Assembly: GCA_900759385.1 (NCBI GenBank)
Contig: CAAEUZ010000116.1
Location: 1 to 33,374 of the forward strand
Direction: 5' to 3'
Length of the DNA stretch: 33,374 nt
DNA from: an uncultured Oscillospiraceae bacterium
GTDB taxonomy: Bacteria; Bacillota; Clostridia; Oscillospirales; Oscillospiraceae
The translations under genes and the position numbers were made by a program. Positions 1-7,608 of the stretch are shown piece after piece (position 1 is the stretch's first letter; the number at the start of each line of letters is the position of its first letter). Below the pieces are notes generated by a model. The model made no database searches. It was not told the DNA's origin and saw only the letters and a list, made by a program, of their open reading frames with translations.

Positions 1-1561
1 ACGCCACACCCAGCATGTCGGCCATCTTGTTGTAAATCTCGGTGTTGTCGTAGTAGCCGTTGAACTGCTCGGCGCCCACGCCGTCGGCGAAGACCGCAAC
101 AGGCAGGCCGGTGTGGCTGTAGCTGGTGAAGCTGACGCCGGACTTGTTGTTGATGATGTGGGTGATGGTGACGCTCAGGGGCTCATAGGTGCCGTAGAGG
201 ACGTACTCCTCCTGGTCGTACTCGCTGGTGGCGGTGCCGTTGACGCTCTTCTCGTAGGCCGCGCGCAGGGTCTCTATCTCGTACTCGGTGAGGACCAGCT
301 TGTCGCCCTCTTCGCCTTCGGTCTTGAGGCCGAACAGCTCCTCGATGTCGGCGAGGACCTCCTCAAAGCTGGTGCCGTTGGCCTTGTACTCGGCGACGTA
401 CTGCTCGTCGTACTGGGCGAAGGAGATGACCTGGCTCTCGAGCAGGCTCAGGTAGGTGTCGTAGTCGGTGCCGGCAAAGCCGATGGTGAGGCCGCCGGTC
501 TCGTGGTCGCCGGTGACGAGGATGAGGGTCTCCTCGGGGTGCTCGGCGGCGAAGTCGATGGCCACCTGCACGGCGTCGGTGAGGGCCAGGGTGTCGTGGA
601 TGGTGGAAGCGGCGTCATTGGCGTGGCAGGCCCAGTCAATCTTGCCGCCCTCGCACATCATGAAGAAGCCGGTGTCGTTCATGAGGACGTCGATGCCCTT
701 CTCCACGTAGTCGGCCAGGGACCACATGTCGTCGGTGCGGTCGATCTCGTACGCCATGGCGTCGCTGTCGGCGAGATACTCGTCTATCAGGACCACCTTG
801 TCGTCGGCGGTGACGGTGTCATGGGTGGCGTAGTCAAAGCTGACGGTGTAGCCGGCTTCCTCGGCGAGGTCGTAGAGGCTGTCGCTTTCGCCGCCGTTGT
901 CGGGGTCGAGCAGGCCGCCGCCCGCGAAGTACTCAAAATCGCTGGCCACGAGCTCTTCACCGATCTCGTAGTAGTCGCCGCGGGAGGCCTGGTGGGCGTA
1001 GAAGGCGGCGGGGGTGGCGTGGTTGAGGTTGACGCTGGAGATAACGCCGATCTCCCAGCCGAGCTGCTCGTGCAGCTTCTCGGAGATGGTCTCATAGGCC
1101 ACGGTGCCGGTCTCGTCAACGTTGATGGAGCCGGAGTAGGTCTTGTGGCCGGTGGAGATGCTGGTGGCGGTGGAGGCGCTGTCGGGGGCGAAGCTGTTGG
1201 AGTCATAGGTGACGGCGCTGCCGGCAGCCTCAAAGTTCATGAAGTTGAGGGCAACGGGGCCGTCGAGCACTGCGCCGCCGTTGTCGTCGAGGCTGGGCTC
1301 GGCCTGCATATAGTCGTCGTCGGCGAGGGCGCCGAGATAGTCTGCCGTGGCCTGGATCTGCGGATAGCTCATGCCGTCGCCGATGAACAGGAACACGTAC
1401 TTGGGGCTGGTCAGCTCATCGGAAGCGATAGCGCTGACCGCAGGGGTGGCCTCAGCGTTGTCGGTGGGGGTGCTGGCGTCCGCGGTCTGGCCGCAGCCGG
1501 AGAGCAGGCCCATTGCCATGGTGCCGGCGAGCGCAAGAGCGGCTATACTTTTCTTTTTCAT
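1..1561 (-). CDS. Alkaline phosphatase, lipoprotein (3' end cut by window edge)
   Basis: Hydrolyses phosphate monoesters outside the membrane to release phosphate. The protein begins with a lipoprotein signal: MKKK, a hydrophobic stretch and the lipobox LSGC with Cys at residue 23, so it should be lipid-anchored on the outer face of the membrane. Family motifs in order are FIGDGM (metal-binding Asp62), DSASTATSISTGHKT with nucleophile Ser128, NHATPAAFYAH, EGGKIDWACHAND and TGDHETGGL, then YSHTG near the end. This order is typical of the PhoA family (PF00245). About 520 codons are visible and the frame is still open at base 1; the last motif suggests only a short C-terminal piece is missing. 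ATG at 1561 follows GGAGG by about 7 nt. It is divergent from the antiporter operon. Phosphate control is expected for the family, but I could not point to a clear PhoP box. Confidence 0.93.
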   Translation of the reverse strand, partial: MKKKSIAALALAGTMAMGLLSGCGQTADASTPTDNAEATPAVSAIASDELTSPKYVFLFIGDGMSYPQIQATADYLGALADDDYMQAEPSLDDNGGAVLDGPVALNFMNFEAAGSAVTYDSNSFAPDSASTATSISTGHKTYSGSINVDETGTVAYETISEKLHEQLGWEIGVISSVNLNHATPAAFYAHQASRGDYYEIGEELVASDFEYFAGGGLLDPDNGGESDSLYDLAEEAGYTVSFDYATHDTVTADDKVVLIDEYLADSDAMAYEIDRTDDMWSLADYVEKGIDVLMNDTGFFMMCEGGKIDWACHANDAASTIHDTLALTDAVQVAIDFAAEHPEETLILVTGDHETGGLTIGFAGTDYDTYLSLLESQVISFAQYDEQYVAEYKANGTSFEEVLADIEELFGLKTEGEEGDKLVLTEYEIETLRAAYEKSVNGTATSEYDQEEYVLYGTYEPLSVTITHIINNKSGVSFTSYSHTGLPVAVFADGVGAEQFNGYYDNTEIYNKMADMLGVA

Positions 1562-1617
1562 ACATTTCCTCCGTTTGTCGAACGTGTGTTTTCGCATGTC
1601 GCGTGCGGTACGGATAT

Positions 1618-1646
1618 ATTCTAGGTTCGTATTATCAAATGCTCAA
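1618..1646 (-). promoter_or_regulatory. Promoter of the alkaline phosphatase gene
   Basis: On the minus strand, TTGAGC (1646-1641) and TAGAAT (1623-1618) are separated by exactly 17 bp and lie about 57 bp upstream of the start codon. They match the sigma-A consensus at 4/6 and 5/6 positions. Confidence 0.55.
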
Positions 1647-1820
1647 TCACCGCGAGGTTAAATGTATGTGAGGAAAACAGGCCGCTCCCGGCGGCAATTC
1701 CGCCTGTACGATGCATTTTGCGGCCGAAAACGCCCCTCTGTTAAGCACAGGTTAGAGCGCGGCAAAAACTGCGTTCCGCCATTCGCCGCGGAAAAGCGGG
1801 GTCAGAATTCACGGAAAATT

Positions 1821-1876
1821 AATAGACGATACCGTCGGTTAGTGCTATAATTCAAAACCAGACTATATCGTCTATT
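1821..1876. promoter_or_regulatory. Paired operator-like palindromes flanking the promoter
   Basis: An 11-bp perfect inverted repeat, AATAGACGATA (1821-1831) and TATCGTCTATT (1866-1876), brackets the -10. Each arm is also half of a local palindrome of the form AGAC-N6-GTC: 1824-1837 over the -35, and 1860-1873 (AGAC-TATATC-GTCT) over the start point. Two similar sites in such positions suit repression by the TetR protein encoded in the same operon. Confidence 0.55.
1823..1851 (+). promoter_or_regulatory. Promoter of the antiporter-tetR operon
   Basis: An extended -10, TG at 1843 then TATAAT at 1846-1851, has a weak -35 (TAGACG, 1823-1828) at 17 bp spacing. A weak -35 with an extended -10 is a common pairing. 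Transcription would start near 1858, about 40 bp upstream of the antiporter ATG. Confidence 0.6.
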
Positions 1877-1898
1877 TTATTCAAGGGACTGTTCGCAC

Positions 1899-3164
1899 AT
1901 GGAAATCGTACTGGGGATTCTCAGGCTGCTCCTGACTGCAGGCGCGGCATATCTCGTGGGCCGTCTGGTGGCAAAGCTGCACCTGCCGGCCATACTGGGC
2001 TGGCTCATAACCGGCATGGCGCTCGGGCCGCACGCGTTCGGAGTGCTGGATAACTCGGTGCTGGAGGCCGCCTGGTTCACGACTGCGGAGAGCCTGCTGG
2101 AGTCTGTGGTGGGCCTGATGATAGGCACGGAGCTCATCTGGTCGCAGATGAAGCGCTCCGGCAAGCAGATAGTGGTGACCACCATAACCGAGTCGCTGGG
2201 CACGTTTATAATCGTCACCCTGGTGTTCGGCGTCATATTTTACTTCACCGGTACGCCGCTCTATCTGGCGGCGATGTTCGGCGGCATCGCCCTGGCCACG
2301 GCCCCGGCGCCCTCGCTGTCCATCGTGAGGGAGGCAAAGGCCGCGGGCCCCGTTACCAGCACGCTCATACCCATGGCCGCGCTGGACGACCTGGTCGGAG
2401 CGGTGGTGTTCTTTGCCGTCATAGCCTGGGTGTCCTCTGCCCTGGCCAGCGGGGACGTGTCCTTCCTCGCTACGCTGGCCGTGGTGTTCGCGCCCGTGCT
2501 CATAGGCGCCGTGACGGGCGCCATTGCCGGCTTTATCATGCGGCACACGCGCTCCAATGCGGCCACGATCGCCGCCATGCTGGCCGTGCTGCTGGCAACC
2601 TCGCTGCTGGCGATGTACCTCAACGAGCATGTCATAACCTCGGCGTCGCTCAACTTTATGCTCCTGGGTATGGCGTTCTCCACGGCCTTTGCCAACCTGA
2701 TACCGGAGGAGAAGCTGAGCGGCGTCATGCGCGTGATGAACCCCGTCATAAGCTGCGGGCTGATAGTGCTCATAATAAACCTGGGTGCTCCGCTTGACTA
2801 CCATCTGGTGTTCGGCGCCGGCATTTACACCGCGGTGTACATCATCTCGCGCGCCGCGGGAAAGTACGCTGGCGCATATATAGGCGCCGCGGCGACTCAC
2901 GCCCCGGCCACGGTGAAGAAGTACCTCGGCTTCACGCTGCTGCCGCACTCCGGCGTCTCGCTGGTGTTCACGGGCATATCGGTCTCGGTGCTGGCGGGTC
3001 CTGTCCCGGAATGTGCGGAGATTATACAGGGCACAATAGCCGCCGCGGCCGTCATAAACGAGATAATTGCCGTGTTCATGGCCCGAAAGGGCTTCGAGTG
3101 GGCCGGCGAGCTGGGCAAGGCCGGACAAACTGACAAGACTAACTCCGGGGAGCTGAGCGCATGA
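1899..3164 (+). CDS. Cation/proton antiporter, CPA2 (Kef/NapA-like), no RCK domain
   Basis: Integral membrane exchanger of the Na+/H+ exchanger family (PF00999), probably swapping Na+ or K+ for protons across the cytoplasmic membrane. The 421-residue protein is almost entirely hydrophobic with about 11-13 predicted membrane segments. The N-terminus has the family pattern of a short helix, VGRLVAKLHLPAILGWLITGMALGP. A later segment carries AALDDLVGAVVFFAV, matching the paired acidic residues expected in the ion site of CPA2 proteins. Length fits the transport domain alone; there is no C-terminal nucleotide-binding RCK/TrkA domain. It is the first gene of an operon and its TGA overlaps the tetR ATG (ATGA at 3161-3164), which argues for translational coupling. 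The transported ion is not determined by the sequence. Confidence 0.88.
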   Translation: MEIVLGILRLLLTAGAAYLVGRLVAKLHLPAILGWLITGMALGPHAFGVLDNSVLEAAWFTTAESLLESVVGLMIGTELIWSQMKRSGKQIVVTTITESLGTFIIVTLVFGVIFYFTGTPLYLAAMFGGIALATAPAPSLSIVREAKAAGPVTSTLIPMAALDDLVGAVVFFAVIAWVSSALASGDVSFLATLAVVFAPVLIGAVTGAIAGFIMRHTRSNAATIAAMLAVLLATSLLAMYLNEHVITSASLNFMLLGMAFSTAFANLIPEEKLSGVMRVMNPVISCGLIVLIINLGAPLDYHLVFGAGIYTAVYIISRAAGKYAGAYIGAAATHAPATVKKYLGFTLLPHSGVSLVFTGISVSVLAGPVPECAEIIQGTIAAAAVINEIIAVFMARKGFEWAGELGKAGQTDKTNSGELSA

Positions 3165-3760
3165 CGCAGAGTGAACGCAGGGAAAAGAGCCGGGCCGCCA
3201 TACTGGAGGCGGCCCTGGCGGAATTCGGAGAGCGCGGCTACGCGGCCGCGTCGGTGGACGGGGTCTGCGCGCGCGGCGGCATCTCCAAGGGGCTGATGTA
3301 CCATTACTACAAGGGTAAGGACGAGCTCTTCTGCGAGTGCGTGCGGGCGATGTTTGCCGCGCTCGCCGAACACCTGGGGGGATATCTCGGGCACACGGAA
3401 CACGCCGGGGCGGAGGAGCTGCTCTCAGGCTATTTCCTGAGCCGGGAGCGCTTTTTCGCCGCCAACCGCGATATGCGTGCCGTGTTTGAGGACGCGGTCC
3501 TGCGCACGCCGCCGCAGCTGGCCGGGGAGATAAGCCGCCTGCGCGGTCCTATGAAGGAACGCAACCGCGAGCTGCTGGGGCGGCTCATGGAGACTATCAC
3601 CCTGCGCGAAGGTGTGAGCGAGCAGGATGCGCGCCGCTGGTTCGACGCGGTGGAGGGCCTTGTGCCCGAACTTGTGTCCCGCCTCACGGACGGCGACGCA
3701 GAGACCTGGGCGCGCCGCATACTGGACTTCCTGCTCTTTGGCATAGCCCGCCGGGAGTAA
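3161..3760 (+). CDS. TetR family transcriptional regulator
   Basis: A 199-residue one-component regulator. The N-terminal 11-57 region is a TetR_N helix-turn-helix (AILEAALAEFGERGYAAASVDGVCARGGISKGLMYHYYKGKDELF). The rest is a helical ligand-binding/dimerisation domain without a recognisable ligand signature. It is translationally coupled to the antiporter gene, so the simplest model is that it represses its own operon through the paired palindromes at 1821-1876. The inducer could be an ion-linked stress or a small toxic compound; nothing in the sequence decides this. A strong terminator follows 15 bp after the stop. Confidence 0.92.
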   Translation: MTQSERREKSRAAILEAALAEFGERGYAAASVDGVCARGGISKGLMYHYYKGKDELFCECVRAMFAALAEHLGGYLGHTEHAGAEELLSGYFLSRERFFAANRDMRAVFEDAVLRTPPQLAGEISRLRGPMKERNRELLGRLMETITLREGVSEQDARRWFDAVEGLVPELVSRLTDGDAETWARRILDFLLFGIARRE

Positions 3761-3775
3761 GGGACAAAGGCACGA

Positions 3776-3810
3776 AAAAAGCTGTGGAGCAAAATGCTCC
3801 ACAGCTTTTT
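3776..3810 (+). terminator. Rho-independent terminator after tetR
   Basis: A 16-bp perfect stem (3776-3791 pairing with 3795-3810) with an AAA loop, containing GCTGTGGAGCA/TGCTCCACAGC and ending in TTTTT. The A/T ends would let it work in both directions. Confidence 0.93.
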
Positions 3811-3819
3811 AATTCTGGG

Positions 3820-3965
3820 TGAATTAAACTATCAAGTGCAACACTTTAAGGAAATAAAAGAGTTCATACAGGGCCCCTGTGGTGGAATGTAGTAAGCACA
3901 AAACCAAAAGACCCGGAGGGGACTGCATGAACTACCACCATCTTACCATAGCTGGGATTACGTAG
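3820..3965 (+). mobile_element. IS30-family left-end remnant with truncated transposase start
   Basis: The AT-rich stretch 3821-3848 (GAATTAAACTATCAAGTGCA then ACAC) resembles the terminal repeats of Firmicute IS30-family elements as I remember them. About 80 bp on, a good ribosome site (GGAGG, 3915-3919) precedes ATG at 3927, which reads MNYHHLTIA. That is the conserved opening of IS30 transposases (usually continuing with an E-R pair). After nine residues the similarity stops and the frame ends at TAG 3963-3965. No right-hand end was found before 4540. I read this as the left tip of an element whose body was lost by deletion. Family assignment is from memory of the N-terminal motif. Confidence 0.55.
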
Positions 3966-4372
3966 ATGTTCTGTGGGACGGCGTCCGCGCCGAAAAGGTG
4001 CGCGAGGCGTTTGCAAAGCTGAGCTTCCGCGAGCAGACGCTGCTGGAAAAGCGCAGCGCAATTTGCATGACCTGCGGACGTGTCGTGCCGCTCAACGAGC
4101 GCGCGAGCTTTGAGGACTTGGCGATTGAGTTCGAGTCGTCCAGCCCGCGAACCGCCGAGCACGCCGCGCCCGGCGGCTACCGCTACCAGGCCGACAACGA
4201 CGGTGAATGGGGAGAGTTCACGCTAGACCTGGCAACCGGAGAACTTAAAATAAACGTTCTCGCCGAACTGGACACAACCAAAACCCACCGCTTTGCAAAG
4301 AAAGCCGCCCGTTATTCGAGAGCGCACGCGGGTGAAAAGCTGCCGAAGAGGATGCTGGTAGCGTTTGAATAA
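3953..4372 (+). pseudogene. Relic of a mobile-element-associated gene (C-terminal part)
   Basis: The frame runs WDYVDVLWDGVRAEKV, FREQTLLEKRSAICMTCGRV, YRYQADNDGEWGEFTLDLA and AELDTTKTHRFAKKAARY to a stop at 4372. It lacks a credible start: the only early candidate is GTG at 3998 with no ribosome site, and upstream DNA belongs to the IS30-like tip. It is therefore probably the C-terminal two thirds of a broken gene. My recollection is that similar sequences sit on conjugative or transposon-like elements of gut Clostridia and are sometimes annotated as sigma-factor-like; the stretch around FREQTLLEKR is faintly like a sigma region 4 helix. I assign no function. Confidence 0.5.
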
Positions 4373-4380
4373 CCCGAATG

Positions 4381-4415
4381 GCGCACTTCTATACATGGTT
4401 CCCATGTAAGTGCGC
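4381..4415. other. Bulged hairpin next to terminator
   Basis: Outer arms GCGCACTT (4381-4388) and AAGTGCGC (4408-4415) enclose inner arms ACATGG (4393-4398) and CCATGT (4402-4407), giving a two-part stem with a 4-nt bulge. It abuts the terminator hairpin at 4413-4454, sharing its GCGC bases, so the two structures may compete. Confidence 0.5.
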
Positions 4416-4454
4416 AAAACAGCCCGGATGCCTGAGCATCCGGGCTGTTTTGCG
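4413..4454. terminator. Strong hairpin, terminator shared by relic and OYE operon
   Basis: A 19-bp perfect stem (4413-4431 with 4436-4454) with a CTGA loop and a core of CAGCCCGGATGC/GCATCCGGGCTG; a TTTT run follows the GC core within the right arm. It lies about 85 bp beyond the stop of the last gene of the minus-strand operon and can terminate either strand. Confidence 0.85.
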
Positions 4455-4540
4455 TCGCTGAGGCTCCGGGTGATGGTGTTCCTTTGCATTTCTACAGGAG
4501 CTAGCTGAAAAGCACTTACTGTTCTACTGCTTTTGTATCA

Positions 4541-6622
4541 TCAGCATCTTCTACCAGCATTAAAGCCTTCATGCACAGCGTCTATTATTTTCCTAGCTTT
4601 CTGAGCATCGCCTACTATTTCTACGTTGAATCCATTATCAATCAGCTCGTAGGCAAGCTTGTTGACGGCGAGCATGCCGGTGGCGCCGACTATAGCTCCT
4701 GCCTTGTACGTCACAACCTCGCCGTCATACGGCGCGCTGCGGTCGTATGGCTTTTCTGTACCCTTGCCAGTGTTCGGATTATGCTTGTGCTTTATCTTTT
4801 TCGTCGCACAGACAACCTCGTGGGCCGAGACTTTCAGCGGCTTTGTATCCATGTGGACTTCAACGCCGTTGACGGCGAGGCGGGCGTTTATGTTCCAGTC
4901 CACGCCGTAGAGGTTGGCGGGATTGCAGTTGGGGCCGCGGCCCAGCAAAGTCACCTTTTTGCCCAGCTCGGCGAGATGCATGGCTACCTCGCATCCAACG
5001 AGTCCGGTTCCCAGGACGATGAAGCTGTCGACGTCCGGGAAGTGCCCGTCGAGCACTTCCAGCGGGTTGAGGACCGTGGTAGCATCCGCACCCTCGAGGC
5101 GAGGCATGGTCCATTCGGAGCCGGTGGCGGCGATAATTTTGGCATATCCTCCCGTCCTGGCGGTATCCAGGGTGAATTCGGTGTTGAGCCGGATTTCCAC
5201 TCCGAGCTTGCTGACAGTGTGGATGAGATACTCGGTGTACTTCTTATAGTCTATCTTGAACTCCGGCTTACCGACGTAATACATCAGGCCGCCCAGTCTG
5301 CTGCCCTTTTCGTAGAGCGTCACGGAGTGGCCGCGCTCGGCGGCGGCGATAGCAGCGTTCAGGCCGGCGGGGCCGGAGCCGATAACGGCGATTCGGCGCG
5401 AGGACTCAGCCTTCTCCATGCGCGTGTAGGCGACGTAATCATGGCCAAGGTCGGGGTTCACGGCACAGTGCAGGGTGCGGTTTTTATTGCCTCCGCCCAG
5501 GCACTCATTGCAGCGCAGGCACTGGCGCATGTCCTCTATGCGACCTTCGATCAGCTTTTTGGCATAGTCCGGGTCAGCGAGAGCCTGCCGTCCGAAAGCT
5601 GCAAAGTCGGCATCGCCGTTTGCAATCATCTCCTCGGCCTTCTCGGGGCGCAGTGCGCAGACGGTTATGACCGGGATACTCACCGCCTTCTTTATCGCGG
5701 CAGCCTGCTCGGTGTAGAGGTTTCGCGGACAGTAGGTCGACGGAATCCAAGTGGCGGTGCTTATGCCGCGGGTGAGCCCCATCGTCGCTTCGTCCGCCTT
5801 TTTCCCGTTGAGCATGACGTCAAAGAAATCAGGGATGCGCGACTCAAGCGTACCTCCGGAGACCATGATGGCGTCTGCGCCCGCCTCTTCAAGGTATTTG
5901 CATATTTCAACCGACTGATCCAGGGTAATGCCGCCCGGCGTGTAGTCCTCGGCAGAAATCTTGTAAATGACGGGGAAGTCCTTGCCGCAGTACTCCTTGA
6001 TTTTCTGAATGATCTCGATTGAAATCCTGGCGCGATTATAGACGCTGCCGCCGTACTCGTCGGTGCGGTGGTTGTAGTAGCCGGAGAGGAACTCTACGAG
6101 CAGATAGCCGTGACCGCCGTGAATCTCGACGGCGTCGAAGCCTATGGCCTTAGCCCTGAGCGCGGCGACGGCGAAGTCCTCGACGACCTGTTTGATGTCA
6201 TCCTTGGTCATAACCTTGAGCTCGACGCCGGGCAGGGAGAAGGTGCCGACGCCGGAGGGAGTAAAGGCCGGCTGGTCGGATGTGTTGTTGTGCGCGAAGA
6301 CACCGCCGTGGTCGAGCTGCACCGCCGCCTTGGCGCCGCCGGCGTGGATGGCGTCCGCAATTTTGCTCATGCCGGGCATGTACTTGTCCTCGCTCATCTC
6401 CAGCTCGCCCGGGAAGCACATGCAGCCCGGGGTTGGGTTCGTCATTTCGGTGATGACGAGGCCGACGCCTCCGGCTGCTCTTCGCGCGTAGTGAGCGATG
6501 GTGGATTCCGTGACGGTGCCGTCCGGGCCGGCAGACCATGTCTCCATGGCTGGCTGTATCATGCGGTTGCGAAGGCTCATGGAGCCTATTTTGCCTGGCT
6601 TGGAGAGGTTGAGAAATTTCAT
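4541..6622 (-). CDS. OYE-family flavin/Fe-S ene-reductase (2,4-dienoyl-CoA reductase type), copy 1
   Basis: Predicted to reduce a C=C bond conjugated to a carbonyl, passing electrons from NAD(P)H through FAD and a 4Fe-4S cluster to FMN. The 693 residues comprise an Old Yellow Enzyme TIM barrel (about 1-365) with active-site HGGHGYL (His168, His171, Tyr173), a cysteine cluster (Cys368, 371, 374, 386) and a C-terminal NAD(P)/FAD module with GSGPAG (415-420) and a second Rossmann motif GTGLVG near 557. The cysteine spacing is C-x2-C-x2-C-x11-C, one residue shorter than the usual C-x2-C-x3-C-x11-C. Relatives include FadH, the bile acid enzymes BaiCD/BaiH and daidzein reductase, so the name does not fix the substrate. 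It is the last gene of the nine-gene operon; its ATG overlaps the stop of the nitroreductase gene (ATGA) after a GGAGG site. Confidence 0.9.
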   Translation of the reverse strand: MKFLNLSKPGKIGSMSLRNRMIQPAMETWSAGPDGTVTESTIAHYARRAAGGVGLVITEMTNPTPGCMCFPGELEMSEDKYMPGMSKIADAIHAGGAKAAVQLDHGGVFAHNNTSDQPAFTPSGVGTFSLPGVELKVMTKDDIKQVVEDFAVAALRAKAIGFDAVEIHGGHGYLLVEFLSGYYNHRTDEYGGSVYNRARISIEIIQKIKEYCGKDFPVIYKISAEDYTPGGITLDQSVEICKYLEEAGADAIMVSGGTLESRIPDFFDVMLNGKKADEATMGLTRGISTATWIPSTYCPRNLYTEQAAAIKKAVSIPVITVCALRPEKAEEMIANGDADFAAFGRQALADPDYAKKLIEGRIEDMRQCLRCNECLGGGNKNRTLHCAVNPDLGHDYVAYTRMEKAESSRRIAVIGSGPAGLNAAIAAAERGHSVTLYEKGSRLGGLMYYVGKPEFKIDYKKYTEYLIHTVSKLGVEIRLNTEFTLDTARTGGYAKIIAATGSEWTMPRLEGADATTVLNPLEVLDGHFPDVDSFIVLGTGLVGCEVAMHLAELGKKVTLLGRGPNCNPANLYGVDWNINARLAVNGVEVHMDTKPLKVSAHEVVCATKKIKHKHNPNTGKGTEKPYDRSAPYDGEVVTYKAGAIVGATGMLAVNKLAYELIDNGFNVEIVGDAQKARKIIDAVHEGFNAGRRC

Positions 6623-7158
6623 ATTGCCTCCTTTGATAAATACAGAATGTGGCTTTTGTCAATGGGACGGACAGGCTTTACATCCTCTGCGCTCCAGCCG
6701 AGGGCGCAGTGGCCTATACCTTCCCAGCCGCCGTCAAGGCCGAGAGTAGAGAGCAAGCTGTCAAGCTCGCCGGACTCTATTTCCTCCTTGGCGCGATGTA
6801 TCCAGCAGGCGCCAAGGCCGAGGGAGTGCGCGGCAAGAAGCATGTTGCTGAGGACGAGACTCCCGTCATACACGCGCGTCGGGACAGAGACGTCCGCGAC
6901 GACGAGCAGTATTATCGGAGCTCCGTAAAACGGGTCAAATTTCTCGTCGCGCCCCATTATTCCGGCGTTCAGCCTGGCAATGCGGTCTCGCGCTTCCGGC
7001 GAGTTGATGACAATTACCCTGCATGGTCTGCGGTTCATCGCACTCGGGGCGTAGAGCCCCGCTTCAGCCACAGCTCTGACGTATTCGTCCGGGACAGGGT
7101 CGGTTCTGAAGCGGTGACAGCTCCGCCGGGACTCTATGAACTTTATGACTTCGTTCAT
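6619..7158 (-). CDS. Nitroreductase-family flavoprotein
   Basis: A 179-residue FMN-dependent oxidoreductase of the nitroreductase superfamily. The N-terminus IESRRSCHRFRTDPVPDE, with the SRRS-x-R-x-F type FMN-phosphate motif, leads to AGLYAPSAMNRRPCRVIVI; the C-terminal half has NMLLAAHSLGLGACWI, standard for the family. Such enzymes reduce nitro groups, quinones or enones, and some dehydrogenate or fragment flavins. A GTG at 7164 extends the frame by two codons, but the ribosome site GGAG touches it; ATG at 7158 sits five bases after GGAG, so I start there. It lies two bases from the VOC gene stop and overlaps the downstream reductase start, so all three are tightly coupled. Function within the pathway is an inference: a second reduction or an oxidation step. 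Confidence 0.88.
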   Translation of the reverse strand: MNEVIKFIESRRSCHRFRTDPVPDEYVRAVAEAGLYAPSAMNRRPCRVIVINSPEARDRIARLNAGIMGRDEKFDPFYGAPIILLVVADVSVPTRVYDGSLVLSNMLLAAHSLGLGACWIHRAKEEIESGELDSLLSTLGLDGGWEGIGHCALGWSAEDVKPVRPIDKSHILYLSKEAI

Positions 7159-7160
7159 TT

Positions 7161-7598
7161 TCACTCCGGGGTGCCGGGCACATAGTTTATGAATTCCCAG
7201 ACCTGTGTGCCGTCGGCGCTTTCAACGTATATCGGGTGTTTGCCTTTGTAATCTGCCTCCCAGACTATCTTTCCGCCGCGGTCGAGCTGTGCGCGCACGG
7301 CTTCGGCTTGGTTTTCGAGACATATAAACGCGGTGTGATGCAGCCCCGGGCCCTTCCTGCGCAGCTCGTTGGAGTGATAGCTGGCGGGGTCAAGCGGCTC
7401 GATGAGCTCGAACACGGCTCCGTTCAAATCCGCAATTGCCGTCCGCATGTGGCTACCGCGTCCGGTAAGAACGGCCTCGGGCGGGAATTCCACCTCGCGG
7501 ATTGTCCATTTCTTGTCTTCAAAGCCAGGGAAGGACGAAAATTCCGCGATTGACTTTTCAAGGCTGGGCGTGAGCAGCCCAACGTGTATGAATTGCAT
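7161..7598 (-). CDS. VOC (glyoxalase/epimerase) superfamily protein
   Basis: A 145-residue protein with two beta-alpha-beta-beta-beta units typical of the vicinal oxygen chelate fold. Candidate metal ligands are in family positions: His5 (FIHVGLLT), Glu64 (AVFELIEP), His87/88 (GLHHTAF) and Glu135 (WEFIN). The H-E/Q-H-E layout and the opening IHVGLLTPSLEKSI resemble methylmalonyl-CoA epimerase and lactoylglutathione lyase-like proteins more than oxygen-using ring-cleaving dioxygenases, which fits an anaerobe. It could epimerise, isomerise or add/eliminate on a pathway intermediate. ATG at 7598 is preceded by AAGGAGG. It is 10 bp from the MFS gene upstream. Confidence 0.85.
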   Translation of the reverse strand: MQFIHVGLLTPSLEKSIAEFSSFPGFEDKKWTIREVEFPPEAVLTGRGSHMRTAIADLNGAVFELIEPLDPASYHSNELRRKGPGLHHTAFICLENQAEAVRAQLDRGGKIVWEADYKGKHPIYVESADGTQVWEFINYVPGTPE

Positions 7599-7608
7599 AC
7601 TGTCCTCC

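Noticed and set aside
113..1624. 503-codon open frame on the plus strand opposite the alkaline phosphatase
   Set aside because: It is the antisense shadow of a highly biased gene; the sequence is low-complexity Val/Gly/Ala/Glu and lacks any family motif, while the opposite strand encodes all alkaline phosphatase motifs.
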